The notes below the pieces were generated by a model, which saw only the letters and a list, made by a program, of their open reading frames with translations, searched no databases and was not told the DNA's origin. Positions 1 through 8,105 of a stretch of 38,872 bases of DNA are shown here, piece after piece (position 1 is the first letter of the stretch; each line of letters begins with the position of its first letter). Source of the DNA: Acidobacteriota bacterium (GTDB lineage Bacteria; Acidobacteriota; Terriglobia; Bryobacterales; UBA6623); NCBI GenBank assembly GCA_027624045.1, contig JAQBUE010000027.1, positions 1-38,872 on the forward strand, read 5' to 3'. The position numbers and the translations under genes are program-made.

Positions 1-257
1 CTTGCGGTCGGGGCTCCTCGGGTGCTGGTTCGCAATGGCTGTGGCTTCCAAGTGATAGCGAGATGGGGAGCGGGTTGGTCATCGCACCCTTACGGGCGCG
101 GCTCTGAGCTTGGGTGGGATGGATTTAGCGGCCGGCGGCGGCATTGGCGCTCGCTAGGCTTGCGGGCCCGCTCCATGACTGTCGCGGCTCTGCCTCTGTT
201 GTGAGGTGGATTGATGCTGCGCAGGCCTCTTGCGGTGAGTGAATAGCGAACCGCCGC
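1..257. other. Left-edge intergenic sequence, no supported gene
   Basis: No recognisable gene. One plus-strand frame stays open from the window edge to a TGA at 202-204, but its translation is rich in Gly, Arg, Trp and Ser and resembles no family I know, so I treat it as chance in GC-rich DNA. A short imperfect inverted repeat (CGCACCC / GGGCGCG) lies near 80-98 and could be part of a dispersed intergenic repeat. That cannot be tested within this window. Confidence 0.4.
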
Positions 258-1640
258 TCAGTTCTTCAGCAGCACCACGCCTTCGCGTTCGATGCGCTCG
301 AACATCTGCTTGTACTCAGATGAGCCGTCGTTGTCCCAGTACTCAGTCGTGATGGGCATATCGTAACGAACGGGAAGCAGTCGACTGAAGTCGGGCCGCA
401 CCATGAAGATGGAGTTCTCCGGGTTGGCGATGTTGAACATCTTGGTGCCGTTTTCGAAGGACGTCTTGATAATCCATTTGGGGTGGGCCGGGAGCCGGAG
501 TTTCTTGAGGCGATCGAGCTCCGCCTCATTAATCGTGACGCCCAGGCCCGGCGCTTCAGAAACACGGACCAAGCCGTTGACCGGAGCGAAGCGCTCGTTG
601 ACGACATCGGACTTCCACTGATCGCCGGCATCGATGAAGTGGAAGCTCGCCGCCTTGAACGCGCTCTGCATATGCGTCGTCATGGCGCGGGTCATATTCC
701 CGCCGACGTTTTGCATCATGAACGGCATCTCAGCGGCCTCGAATAGTCCTGCCTTGCGCATCGCACTGCCGATCCTCGAATGGCCGAGCATGTAAGCGTC
801 GGCGGCGCGATGCAGCACCGAATAGGTAAAGTTCATCGCGCTATGGTGCAGCACGAGCGGCAGTTTCAGCCGCTTGCGCAGCTCGATATAGCCGTCGATC
901 TCATTCGGTTCGAGCGGATCTTCAAAACAGCCCGCGATGGGGAATTCCGCCATGCGCCCGAGCAGATCGAACATATGATCCTGGGAGCCCCCCATGGTCA
1001 GGTCGTAGTGGATCTTGAAGTCCTTCGGAGCGACGGCTTGCATGGCCGCGGTTTGGTCGATCACGTTCTCAAAGGGCGAAAGGTGAAATTTCATCCAGGT
1101 GTGGCCCTGCGCCGAGTATTTCTGAACGGCTTCGGCCATGCGTTTCGGATGAGTTGACACGGTCCACGAAGAGACGGGCACCCAACGGCGATAGCGCTGT
1201 CCGAAGAGCTTGTAGACGGGGACGCCGGCGGCCTTGCCCATCAGATCGTACATGGCCGTGCCCAGCGGCAGCGATGTCTCGTCACCGACCCAGTCGAATG
1301 GGCTTGTGCCGATGTATTTCTGAACGACTTCGACAGACTCTTTCTGCCCTTCACCGAGTCCGACGATACCTTTGTTCGTTCGCACGATGTAGACCGTGCG
1401 CTTGCTGGGGCCGTAGTAGTGATTGAGCTGGTAGGCGATCCAGTCGTCGTATTCCGGAGTGATGTCGTGGACTTCGACGCCGGTGATCCGGATGTCGCCG
1501 AACACGGAATCGGCCGTCTCCTTCGCCGCGTATGTTGGCTCGGCCGACAAAGCGAGCAGTCCGCCAAAGGCGGAGCCGCCTGCGGCGGCCCGGAGAAGAT
1601 CTCGACGACTGAGAGGGTGGGGGTGTATGGGTCGTGTCAT
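258..1640 (-). CDS. Tat-exported enolase-superfamily (mandelate racemase/muconate lactonizing-like) protein
   Basis: A 460-residue protein. The start at 1640 forms an ATGA overlap with the stop of the upstream SDR gene (stop 1637-1639), so translation is probably coupled; an in-frame ATG at 1655 is the alternative. The N-terminus has a Tat motif (SRRDLLRAA, residues 11-19) and a hydrophobic stretch ending in AYA-like small residues near 35-39, implying export. The enolase fold is visible: a capping domain (about 50-150), K184-F-H186 in the KxK/KxH position, metal ligands D213 and E240 (FEDP). The third metal ligand, normally Asp or Glu, falls in LVLHHS (H265/H266), and the usual Lys or His general bases of barrel strands 6 and 7 are not apparent. 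It may be a divergent dehydratase or isomerase of sugar acids, or a non-catalytic relative. The substrate is unknown. Confidence 0.85.
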   Translation of the reverse strand: MTRPIHPHPLSRRDLLRAAAGGSAFGGLLALSAEPTYAAKETADSVFGDIRITGVEVHDITPEYDDWIAYQLNHYYGPSKRTVYIVRTNKGIVGLGEGQKESVEVVQKYIGTSPFDWVGDETSLPLGTAMYDLMGKAAGVPVYKLFGQRYRRWVPVSSWTVSTHPKRMAEAVQKYSAQGHTWMKFHLSPFENVIDQTAAMQAVAPKDFKIHYDLTMGGSQDHMFDLLGRMAEFPIAGCFEDPLEPNEIDGYIELRKRLKLPLVLHHSAMNFTYSVLHRAADAYMLGHSRIGSAMRKAGLFEAAEMPFMMQNVGGNMTRAMTTHMQSAFKAASFHFIDAGDQWKSDVVNERFAPVNGLVRVSEAPGLGVTINEAELDRLKKLRLPAHPKWIIKTSFENGTKMFNIANPENSIFMVRPDFSRLLPVRYDMPITTEYWDNDGSSEYKQMFERIEREGVVLLKN

Positions 1641-2368
1641 GCTGGCCTCGTCCATTGCGCTGAGAGATCGTCCTTCGGCCGGAAGCCGAGGATGCGCTTT
1701 GTTTTCTCGTTGCTGAACTTACCGTGCGGCATGTCGCCCAGGCAATAGAAAACCTCACACTTTGACGGCAGCTTGTCGAGATCGATCTTCAGGCCGAGGC
1801 GGAAGATTTCACCCGCATCGTCCCACGAAATCTGGAACGGCACGCCGCCGCCGCCGGGGGTGAGCTTGGCTGGGTCGCGGAAGTTGTAGAAAAGGTATTC
1901 CTGGACCCAGATGTCGTGGTGCTCGGTGAACACCCGGCAGATCTCCTGCCCGAGCGATTTCGAGTGCGCGTATAGATTGATGCCGGATTGCGGCGGTATG
2001 TCCGGCCCGATGTCGAAGTCGAAACCCTCATAGGGAGGCCCTGTCACGGTGAAGTGCGGGCCGGTATTGATGACGCGCCGAATCTTATGTTTCACAGCCG
2101 CCAGCATCGTGTTGTAGCAGCCGAGCGTGTTGACCCCGAAGGCCAGCACGCGATGCGGGCGGAGGACGGAGAGATTGATGATCGTGTCCATGCCTTCGGC
2201 GGCATCCATGACCTGTTCGAGGTTCGTCGCATCGACCTGACGGAACTTGTGCGGCGTTTCCGAAGGGGGCGGCTTGATGTCGGTGATCAGCAGTTCGTGG
2301 TCAGCTTCCAGAGCCTTGATCACGTGAGGACCGAGGTAACCGTTCGCGCCGAGGATGAGAGCTTTCAT
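1637..2368 (-). CDS. NAD-dependent epimerase/dehydratase family protein (extended SDR)
   Basis: A 243-residue cytoplasmic Rossmann-fold protein with no signal peptide. The glycine motif GANGYLG (residues 7-13) follows the first strand, D30 is placed to bind the adenine ribose of NAD, and the catalytic pair Y133/K137 lies in YAHSK. The ATG at 2368 is preceded by AGGAG about eight bases upstream. It sits between a Tat-exported SDR-like gene (20 bases upstream) and the Tat enolase-fold gene (4-base overlap), so the three form an operon. Uronate dehydrogenases and NDP-sugar epimerases share this fold, and a pairing with an enolase-superfamily enzyme recalls oxidative hexuronate routes. That link is inferred from context only; the sequence does not fix the substrate. 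Confidence 0.88.
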   Translation of the reverse strand: MKALILGANGYLGPHVIKALEADHELLITDIKPPPSETPHKFRQVDATNLEQVMDAAEGMDTIINLSVLRPHRVLAFGVNTLGCYNTMLAAVKHKIRRVINTGPHFTVTGPPYEGFDFDIGPDIPPQSGINLYAHSKSLGQEICRVFTEHHDIWVQEYLFYNFRDPAKLTPGGGGVPFQISWDDAGEIFRLGLKIDLDKLPSKCEVFYCLGDMPHGKFSNEKTKRILGFRPKDDLSAQWTRPA

Positions 2369-2388
2369 TTGTGGTTCTCCTGCGATGA

Positions 2389-3192
2389 CTATCCGTTGTG
2401 TGCCGGCTCATAACCCAGCACTCGTTTGGCTCGGCTGGAATCGAATCGCGCCTTGCCGTATCCCGATGAAATGTGTAGAACGGTCCAGCGCGAGAGACTT
2501 GAGCCTGTATCTTCGGAACCCTTTGTAATAGCGAGCCGAACGGCTTGCGCGACGTCTTCTTCCGCCACCCACAGCGGGTCGAAGGCGCCTCGACTCATCT
2601 CCCCTGCGGGGACCACTTTCCCCAGCCGTAGCGTGACGATGGGCAGCTTGCCGACACGCGCGAACTCGCGGCAGGTATACTCACCCAGGTGCTTGGGCAG
2701 CGACGGACCCGCCAGCGACGGACGCGGCCGCCATTGCTCGTCCACGACGAACTTCGCGTCGTAGGGCGTCAGCAACTCAAGCGTGCTCAGATACACGACT
2801 TTCTGAACTCCGGCCTTGGCGGCGGCCAGTAGCAGGTTGTAGGTTCGGCGCGTGAGGTGGTCGATCTGCCGGTGCATGTCGTGGTTCGGCAAGGGTTCGC
2901 CTACATGCACAATCGCGTCGATGCCCTCGACGAGTTTGTCGGTGGGATCTTCGTGCCCCAGATCGGACTGCTGGAACGGATGTTTCGATTCGACCGGGTT
3001 GAGTCCCGTGAGACGAACTTCGTGAGTTTCAGCCAGACTATCCGCTAACACCTGCGCCAGACGATGCTCCGCTGATGTGATCAGAACCCGCCGGATCGCG
3101 CCCGCGGCGCCGCTGCTGGATTGTGCGGCAGCGGTAGACGCGCCCGCGACCGCGGCAACCGCGCTGCTTCCCAAGAATGTTCTGCGTTGCAT
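2389..3192 (-). CDS. Tat-exported SDR-like protein lacking canonical catalytic residues
   Basis: 267 residues from the ATG at 3192, chosen because GGGAG lies just upstream and the protein then begins with a Tat signal (QRRTFLGSSA, then an Ala-rich segment to AAA at 21-23). The body has the extended-SDR pattern: first strand RRVLITS (34-40), VVYLST (132-137), and a GE.TCREFAR helix typical of the segment after the active site. Two hallmarks are missing. The first-strand glycine motif is replaced by TSAEHRLAQ, and in the YxxxK motif the Lys (K167) is present but the Tyr position is P163. It is probably a non-catalytic or altered relative that acts outside the cytoplasm, first gene of the operon with the SDR and enolase-like genes. 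Confidence 0.8.
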   Translation of the reverse strand: MQRRTFLGSSAVAAVAGASTAAAQSSSGAAGAIRRVLITSAEHRLAQVLADSLAETHEVRLTGLNPVESKHPFQQSDLGHEDPTDKLVEGIDAIVHVGEPLPNHDMHRQIDHLTRRTYNLLLAAAKAGVQKVVYLSTLELLTPYDAKFVVDEQWRPRPSLAGPSLPKHLGEYTCREFARVGKLPIVTLRLGKVVPAGEMSRGAFDPLWVAEEDVAQAVRLAITKGSEDTGSSLSRWTVLHISSGYGKARFDSSRAKRVLGYEPAHNG

Positions 3193-3336
3193 GCTGATTT
3201 TCTCCCGCTCTAAGGAAGTTGGAAACCGAGCTAAATGGAAGTGTACGCCTCTCGATCGGGAAACGCCACCCTCCGTGCCAGCTTTGTCACCGTGCCAGCT
3301 TCCGGGCGAGTTTCCAGTCGGCGGCAAACGCGGGAG

Positions 3337-4857
3337 TCAGGCGCGCAGGGTGGGGAAGGACTTCTCGGCCCCGCGTATGCCCCAGCCTGGCTGGTAGCCG
3401 AAGACATCTTGCGCCGACCTCGTGCCGAAGCGGTCGTCGACGATCTCGATATGGTCAGTCGACACAAGTGACGGGTGGGGGACGCCGCAGGCACGGCTCA
3501 ACAGCGTTAGTTCCTTGCGCAACATGGCGACATAGTTGGCCATGCGCGGAGCCTTCTCGGCCGGATCAAGCCCGTGCATCAGCCAACGGTTTTGCGTCGC
3601 GACTCCCGTGGGGCAATGACCGGTATGGCAGCGTTGCGCTTGAATACAGCCGACAGCCATCATGGCTTCGCGGCCGACATTGATCATGTCGCAACCGAGG
3701 GCGAACGCCAACAGTGCGCTCTCGGGAAAGCCCAGTTTGCCGGAGCCGATGAAAACGACGCGGTCCTCAACATGCCGCTCGGCGAAGATGCGGTAGACCC
3801 GGCTAAAGCCGATCTTGAAAGGCAGCGCCACGTAGTCGCTAAACACGAGCGGAGCGGCCCCGGTTCCCCCTTCACCTCCGTCGATCGTGATGAAATCGAC
3901 GCCACGGCCGCTGTCGGCCATCTGCTCGGCGAGTTGCACCCAGAAAGCTGTCTCGCCCACGGCTGACTTAATGCCCACCGGCAGTCCCGTCTCTTCGGCC
4001 AGGGTTTCAATGAAGTCGAGCAGACTGTCAACATCGTGAAACGCGGTATGCGATGACGGACTCGCGCAATCCTTGCCCATCGGGATACCGCGAATCTGGG
4101 CGATCTCGCGAGTGATCTTCGCCGCCGGCAGAAGGCCTCCCAGGCCCGGCTTGGCGCCTTGGCTCAGCTTGATCTCAATGGCCCGTACGGGATTGGCAGC
4201 CACAATGTTCTTGAGCTTCGCCAGATCGAAACGCCCTCCATCATCGCGGCAACCGAAGTAGCCCGTGCCGATCTGCCAGATCAGTTCGCCACCATTCTTG
4301 TGATAAGGAGAAACGCTGCCTTCGCCCGTGTTGTGCAGGCAGCCAGCGATGGCCGCTCCGCGGTTCATGGCTTCCACGGCGGCCCCGCTGAGCGAGCCGA
4401 AACTCATGCCCGAAATGTTCACCACCGATCCAGGCCAGAACGCCTTGACCCGCCCGCGATGTTCACCCAGTACCTTGGCGCAGGCCAGCGGATAGTGGTG
4501 GTCATCCCCGCCGGCAGGAGCCGGATGGGGGAATGCAGCGTGTTTGATGACGAGGTAGTTTGGTGATTGCTCCAGATCGTTGTCGGTGCCAAACCCGAAG
4601 TAGTTGTTCTGTCGCTTTGCTGAGGCGTACACCCAACTGCGCTGGTCGCGGCTGAAGGGCCTTTCCTCGTCGTTGTTGGTGACGATATACTGCCGAAGCT
4701 CGGGGCCGACCGCCTCAAACAGGTAGCGAAAGTGCCCGATGATCGGGAAGTTCCGAAGGATGGCGTGCTTCGTTTGGATGAGGTCGAACCCAATAACGGC
4801 GACCAGCAGGGCAAGTAGAATCCAGAGGAAGAGCATAGGCGTCAATGTTAAGTTCAA
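3337..4857 (-). CDS. Membrane-anchored FMN-binding glutamate synthase family protein
   Basis: A 506-residue protein corresponding to the central/FMN part of the GltB large subunit, without the amidotransferase domain. A hydrophobic segment (about 5-25) suggests an N-terminal membrane anchor. Core motifs include the EIKLSQGAKPGLGG stretch, GKDCASPSSH, and ITIDGGEGGTGAAP, which line the FMN/2-oxoglutarate site. Cysteines C404, C410 and C415 (CIQAQRCHTGHC) match the spacing of the 3Fe-4S cluster ligands. Lacking a glutaminase domain, such proteins are thought to be ammonia- or ferredoxin-linked amidating enzymes or redox proteins, but the reaction of this stand-alone family is not established. 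It is 144 bases upstream of the SDR operon and may be independent of it. Confidence 0.9.
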   Translation of the reverse strand: MNLTLTPMLFLWILLALLVAVIGFDLIQTKHAILRNFPIIGHFRYLFEAVGPELRQYIVTNNDEERPFSRDQRSWVYASAKRQNNYFGFGTDNDLEQSPNYLVIKHAAFPHPAPAGGDDHHYPLACAKVLGEHRGRVKAFWPGSVVNISGMSFGSLSGAAVEAMNRGAAIAGCLHNTGEGSVSPYHKNGGELIWQIGTGYFGCRDDGGRFDLAKLKNIVAANPVRAIEIKLSQGAKPGLGGLLPAAKITREIAQIRGIPMGKDCASPSSHTAFHDVDSLLDFIETLAEETGLPVGIKSAVGETAFWVQLAEQMADSGRGVDFITIDGGEGGTGAAPLVFSDYVALPFKIGFSRVYRIFAERHVEDRVVFIGSGKLGFPESALLAFALGCDMINVGREAMMAVGCIQAQRCHTGHCPTGVATQNRWLMHGLDPAEKAPRMANYVAMLRKELTLLSRACGVPHPSLVSTDHIEIVDDRFGTRSAQDVFGYQPGWGIRGAEKSFPTLRA

Positions 4858-4953
4858 GAGTAACGCAACAAAACAAGATGTCGCGAAGATGTCGCGCTAG
4901 GTTGTTTGTCCGGATTCATCCTGCATGCGCGATGCGACCGCAGCGGTTACCAG

Positions 4954-5241
4954 ATGAGTATCCGAATCACCTACACGTGGGCCAGAGCGCACTTGGCGCA
5001 ACTACTGGATGAAGTCGTGGACAATCGCGAAACGGTCGTGATCACGCGTCGGGGCCGAGAAGACGTGGCGATGATCGCCGCGACTGAACTGTCGGGTATC
5101 GTCGAAACGGCTTACCTTTTTAGGTCGCCGAGGAACGCAAAGCGACTACTGCGCTCCTTGGAAAGCACCCGGCGCGGCCAAGGAGATAAAGTCTCGATCG
5201 AAGACTTACGGCGACGGTTCGGTCTTGAAGAAAAGGAATAG
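4954..5241 (+). CDS. Orphan YefM/Phd-family antitoxin
   Basis: A 95-residue protein from the ATG at 4954; an upstream in-frame start at 4906 would add 16 residues that do not resemble the family. The N-terminal half (SIRITYTWARAHLAQLLDEV, then ETVVITRRGRED, MIAATEL) is the DNA-binding Phd/YefM fold. The C-terminal half (ETAYLFRSPRNAKRLLRSLE) closely follows the E. coli YefM segment that wraps the YoeB toxin. No YoeB- or RelE-like ORF follows: the downstream gene starts 22 bases on, convergent, and encodes an enolase-superfamily enzyme. It may therefore act alone as a repressor or pair with a toxin elsewhere. No strong ribosome binding site is visible. Confidence 0.85.
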   Translation: MSIRITYTWARAHLAQLLDEVVDNRETVVITRRGREDVAMIAATELSGIVETAYLFRSPRNAKRLLRSLESTRRGQGDKVSIEDLRRRFGLEEKE

Positions 5242-5263
5242 CCACTACTGATTCAAGCCCGGG

Positions 5264-6370
5264 CTAGCGCAGCGTCTCTTCCCGCAGCGTCAACTCAGAG
5301 ATATATTCGTGATGCAGTTCGTATCCAAAACCCGGTTCGTTCCGGACCTCAATCGTCCCTTGCGAAGAGACCTCGACGGGCGGCCGAATAATATCCTGCT
5401 TCCAGTAGCGTTTGCTCGCCGATACATCCCCGGGAAGAATGAAGTTAGCGAGCGTCGAGAGCGCAATGTTGTGCGCGCGTCCGATGCCGCTTTCGAGCAT
5501 CCCGCCACACCAAACCGGGATGCCATGCGCTCGCGCCACGTTGTGGACCAGCAGCGCTTCCGAAAATCCGCCCACACGTCCCAGCTTGATGTTGATGATC
5601 CGTCCCGCCTTCATCTCGATCGCCTGTTCGGCGTGCCGCGCCGTGCGGATACATTCGTCCAGGCAGATCGGCGTATCGAGCTGCGCCTGTAGGGCGGCGT
5701 GATCGATGATGTCGTCGTGCGACAGCGGCTGCTCGATCATCATCAGGTTGAACTCGTCGAGCTGTTTCAAATGCGCCGTATCGGCCAGCGTATAGGCGGA
5801 ATTGGCGTCGGCCATGAGCCGGATGTCAGGGAAGGCGGCGCGCACCCGCCGCACGACATCGACATCCCAGCCAGGTTTAATCTTCATCTTGATGCGCTGG
5901 TAGCCCGCTTGCACCTCGCGCTCGATCAGCCGTAGTAGTTCCTCCACCGTGTCTTGAATGCCGATCGAGACGCCGCAGTCGATTTGTGTACGGCTGCCAC
6001 CGATGTGCTTCCAGAGGGGCATCCTCAGCTGGCGCGCTTCGAGGTCCCATGTAGCCGCTTCCAGCCCGCCGCGGGACATGCGGTGGCCGCGTATGTGCGC
6101 GCTTCGGGCCGCAACGTGGGCGGCGGACGCGATGTCTGCATGGAGAACTCTCGGAGCAACAAAGTCGCGCAGGATCAGCCATGCCGCATCCACCCACTCC
6201 TCGTTGTAGAAAGGCCCTTCGCCGCAGGTGACTTCGCCCCAGCCGGTCGCGCCGTTCTCTTCGACCTCAACCAAAAGGATGTGCCGCTCGGTCGTGCGCC
6301 CGAAGCTGGTTTCAAAAGGATGCACGAGCGGCATGCGGATTTCGCGAAGGGTGATGCGATCAATTTTCAT
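5264..6370 (-). CDS. o-succinylbenzoate synthase / N-succinylamino acid racemase family enzyme
   Basis: 368 residues from the ATG at 6370; a TTG at 6397 is a weaker start, as the family begins like MKIDRITLREIRMPL. All enolase-superfamily catalytic residues are present at MenC/NSAR-like spacing: KMK with K161 and K163 (acid/base), metal ligands D188 (MADAN), E213 (MIEQP) and D238/E239 (CLDE), and K262 (INIKLGR) as the opposite base. Length and spacing match the promiscuous NSAR/OSBS type. No other menaquinone gene lies nearby. Directly upstream, 45 bases away on the same strand, is a COG3375-type GNAT acyltransferase, a pairing known from the N-succinylamino acid racemase pathway, so racemase function is at least as likely as OSBS. 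Confidence 0.88.
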   Translation of the reverse strand: MKIDRITLREIRMPLVHPFETSFGRTTERHILLVEVEENGATGWGEVTCGEGPFYNEEWVDAAWLILRDFVAPRVLHADIASAAHVAARSAHIRGHRMSRGGLEAATWDLEARQLRMPLWKHIGGSRTQIDCGVSIGIQDTVEELLRLIEREVQAGYQRIKMKIKPGWDVDVVRRVRAAFPDIRLMADANSAYTLADTAHLKQLDEFNLMMIEQPLSHDDIIDHAALQAQLDTPICLDECIRTARHAEQAIEMKAGRIINIKLGRVGGFSEALLVHNVARAHGIPVWCGGMLESGIGRAHNIALSTLANFILPGDVSASKRYWKQDIIRPPVEVSSQGTIEVRNEPGFGYELHHEYISELTLREETLR

Positions 6371-6415
6371 GAGAGTTTTGGAAAGCCGCTCGGTCAAACC
6401 GCGGAGTGCGTCACG

Positions 6416-7180
6416 CTACGCATCGAGTGGACCAAGCTGATACGCTCCACCTTGCTCGTTGCGCTGGTAACCGATCACGGCCAGGCCTTGGCCAAAGTGT
6501 TTCTGAAACTCTTCGCGCACGCGCATCTGCACGGAACGGGCTTTCTCGGGATCGTTGGCGCGCCATTCGTCGATAGCAGCGGGGATTTGAATCGTCTGCT
6601 CAACTTGGCGATCCGCGCCGACACCGCCCGCGATGGCCGCCGCGACGCGCGTGCTCATGACGTTCCATTCCGAAACGAGCCGGTCGGTGGGCAGCCCGCC
6701 GTGCAAAGGAGACGATGTGATGCTGTACTGATTGGGAAGAAAGCGCTGAATGACCACGCCCAGCTTTTCAATATTGAAATGCGCGTTTCGAATCTGCAGC
6801 GGATCGAACATCCATTCCACGAGTTCGATGCCGTAGCGGATCGCCTCCTGGCGCTGTTTCAGCTTGATCTTGAGGCCGATGCCGCGGTTTTGGTATTCGT
6901 CCAGCACGCCTGTCATGTGGCTGTGCCAGTAAGCAGTACCGGTTCGTTTCATGCCGGGAAACGAGAGGCTGAAGCCGATCATGCGCTTGCCGTCGTAGGC
7001 GCCCAACACCAAGCCACCGATATACTTTGACACGCTCAGAATGCGCGGCGGCACCTGATCGATCTGCGAAAACTTCCAGACGCCCATCTGAACGTTGAGT
7101 GTCTCGCGAAACTCGTCGTGCTCAGACAGCACGCGCACCTCAATGTCGGGCGCGGTTATTGACTCTTGGCCTGCTGCCAT
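6416..7180 (-). CDS. GNAT-family acyltransferase (COG3375-like), possible amino acid N-succinyltransferase
   Basis: A 254-residue protein. The ATG at 7180 lies within the end of mazG (25-base overlap), suggesting coupled translation. The GNAT core is visible as GLVLGAYDGKRMIGFSLSF (strands 2-4), the conserved Y-W-HSHMTGV strand, and QNRGIGLKIKLKQRQ, which is the acyl-CoA pyrophosphate-binding loop (R/Q-x-x-G-x-G) and following helix. The FDPLQIRNAHFNIEKLGV segment is typical of COG3375. Relatives next to NSAR genes are reported to transfer succinyl groups from succinyl-CoA to D-amino acids. The downstream NSAR/OSBS-type gene here supports that role, although the third pathway component, an M20-type desuccinylase, is not in the window. 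Confidence 0.85.
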   Translation of the reverse strand: MAAGQESITAPDIEVRVLSEHDEFRETLNVQMGVWKFSQIDQVPPRILSVSKYIGGLVLGAYDGKRMIGFSLSFPGMKRTGTAYWHSHMTGVLDEYQNRGIGLKIKLKQRQEAIRYGIELVEWMFDPLQIRNAHFNIEKLGVVIQRFLPNQYSITSSPLHGGLPTDRLVSEWNVMSTRVAAAIAGGVGADRQVEQTIQIPAAIDEWRANDPEKARSVQMRVREEFQKHFGQGLAVIGYQRNEQGGAYQLGPLDA

Positions 7181-7959
7181 AGCTGTTCCATTTCTTCGAC
7201 ATCGGCCGTCTCGACCGACCCGCCTTTCCGCCGCAACTGCTCCTCAATGTATCCGAATCGCGCGCGAAACTTCGAATTCGCCCGCTTCAGCGCCAGTTCA
7301 GGATCGACGCCGGCCCGCCGGGCGACGTTGACCATCAAGAACAGCAGGTCCCCAACTTCCTCTTCCTTATTCTCGTGATCTTCAGAGGCCTGCGCGGCGC
7401 GCAGCTCATCGATTTCTTCGCGCAGCTTATCGATCAGCTCCTCGTCATGGCGCCACTCGAAGCCCGCTTGCGCGGCTTTCTTGCTGATCTGCCGCGCTTC
7501 GAGCAGCGCGGGCTGCGAACGCGGCACGCTGCCAAGAATCGTCGCCTCGTCGTTTTCCGCCGCTGGGTTCGCCTGGCTCTTGCGCCGCTTTTCTTCGGCC
7601 TTGATCTGCTCCCAGCGGTGCAGCACCTGGCCTGACGTGTCGGCTGACTCGTCGCCGAACACATGAGGATGCCGACGAACGAGTTTCTCGTTGATGCGGT
7701 CGAACACGTCGTCGATTGTAAACCAGCCATTCTCTTGTGCGATCTGAGACTGGAATACGATTTGTAGCTGTACGTCGCCGAGCTCTTCGGCCAACTCGGC
7801 CCAGTCTTTTCGCTCAATCGCGTCGATGACTTCGTAGGTCTCTTCGATCAAGTAACGCCGCAACGATTCGAGCGTTTGCTCGCGGTCCCAAGGGCATCCG
7901 CCGGGCGCCCGCAGGCGCGCCATGATTTCGAGAAGGGTGTCAAAGCCGGAAGCAGACAT
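7156..7959 (-). CDS. mazG: Nucleoside triphosphate pyrophosphohydrolase MazG
   Basis: 267 residues from the ATG at 7959; a GTG at 7986 is possible but homologues start close to the F..LL.IMARLRAP.GGCPWD segment. It has two all-alpha MazG domains. The first contains GGCPWDREQT, LIEETYEV and the acidic EELGDVQLQIVFQ helix that binds Mg2+; the second contains EEIDELRAA and EEVGDLLFLMVNVARRAGVDPELALKRANSKF. MazG hydrolyses NTPs and dNTPs to the monophosphate plus pyrophosphate, cleaning the pool of aberrant nucleotides or modulating (p)ppGpp responses. It overlaps the GNAT gene by 25 bases and is divergent from the kinase pair. Confidence 0.95.
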   Translation of the reverse strand: MSASGFDTLLEIMARLRAPGGCPWDREQTLESLRRYLIEETYEVIDAIERKDWAELAEELGDVQLQIVFQSQIAQENGWFTIDDVFDRINEKLVRRHPHVFGDESADTSGQVLHRWEQIKAEEKRRKSQANPAAENDEATILGSVPRSQPALLEARQISKKAAQAGFEWRHDEELIDKLREEIDELRAAQASEDHENKEEEVGDLLFLMVNVARRAGVDPELALKRANSKFRARFGYIEEQLRRKGGSVETADVEEMEQLWQQAKSQ

Positions 7960-8077
7960 GAGCCGATCAGTAGCACAATGTAACACAGCCCTTTTCGTAG
8001 CTTTCTTATGCTTGGTTGGCGTATCTCCCCGCTGAACGGCGCCGGCGCGCGATCGGCTGTGGTTCGGCCGCGAGTGT

Positions 8078-8083
8078 TATATT
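8078..8083 (+). promoter_or_regulatory. Possible -10 box for the kinase pair
   Basis: TATATT stands out in otherwise GC-rich intergenic DNA, about 23 bases before the ATG of the first kinase-like gene. No good -35 hexamer lies 16-18 bases upstream (GGCTGT at 17), so the assignment is weak. The transcript leader would be very short and has no visible Shine-Dalgarno sequence. Confidence 0.25.
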
Positions 8084-8105
8084 ACGCCTTTGCTGTGCTT
8101 CACTG

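Noticed and set aside
22..204. Open frame of 60 codons at the left edge
   Set aside because: Composition is Gly/Arg/Trp-rich, there is no ribosome binding site and no family resemblance. It is most likely chance in GC-rich DNA.
5254..5263. AGCCCGGGCT palindrome between the YefM and racemase stops
   Set aside because: It is perfectly self-complementary with no loop and no T-run, so it is not a convincing terminator. It could be a chance restriction-like palindrome.
5954..7030. A 358-codon plus-strand open frame across the racemase, GNAT and intergenic region
   Set aside because: It lies opposite two well-supported genes and shows no domain, signal or conserved motif.
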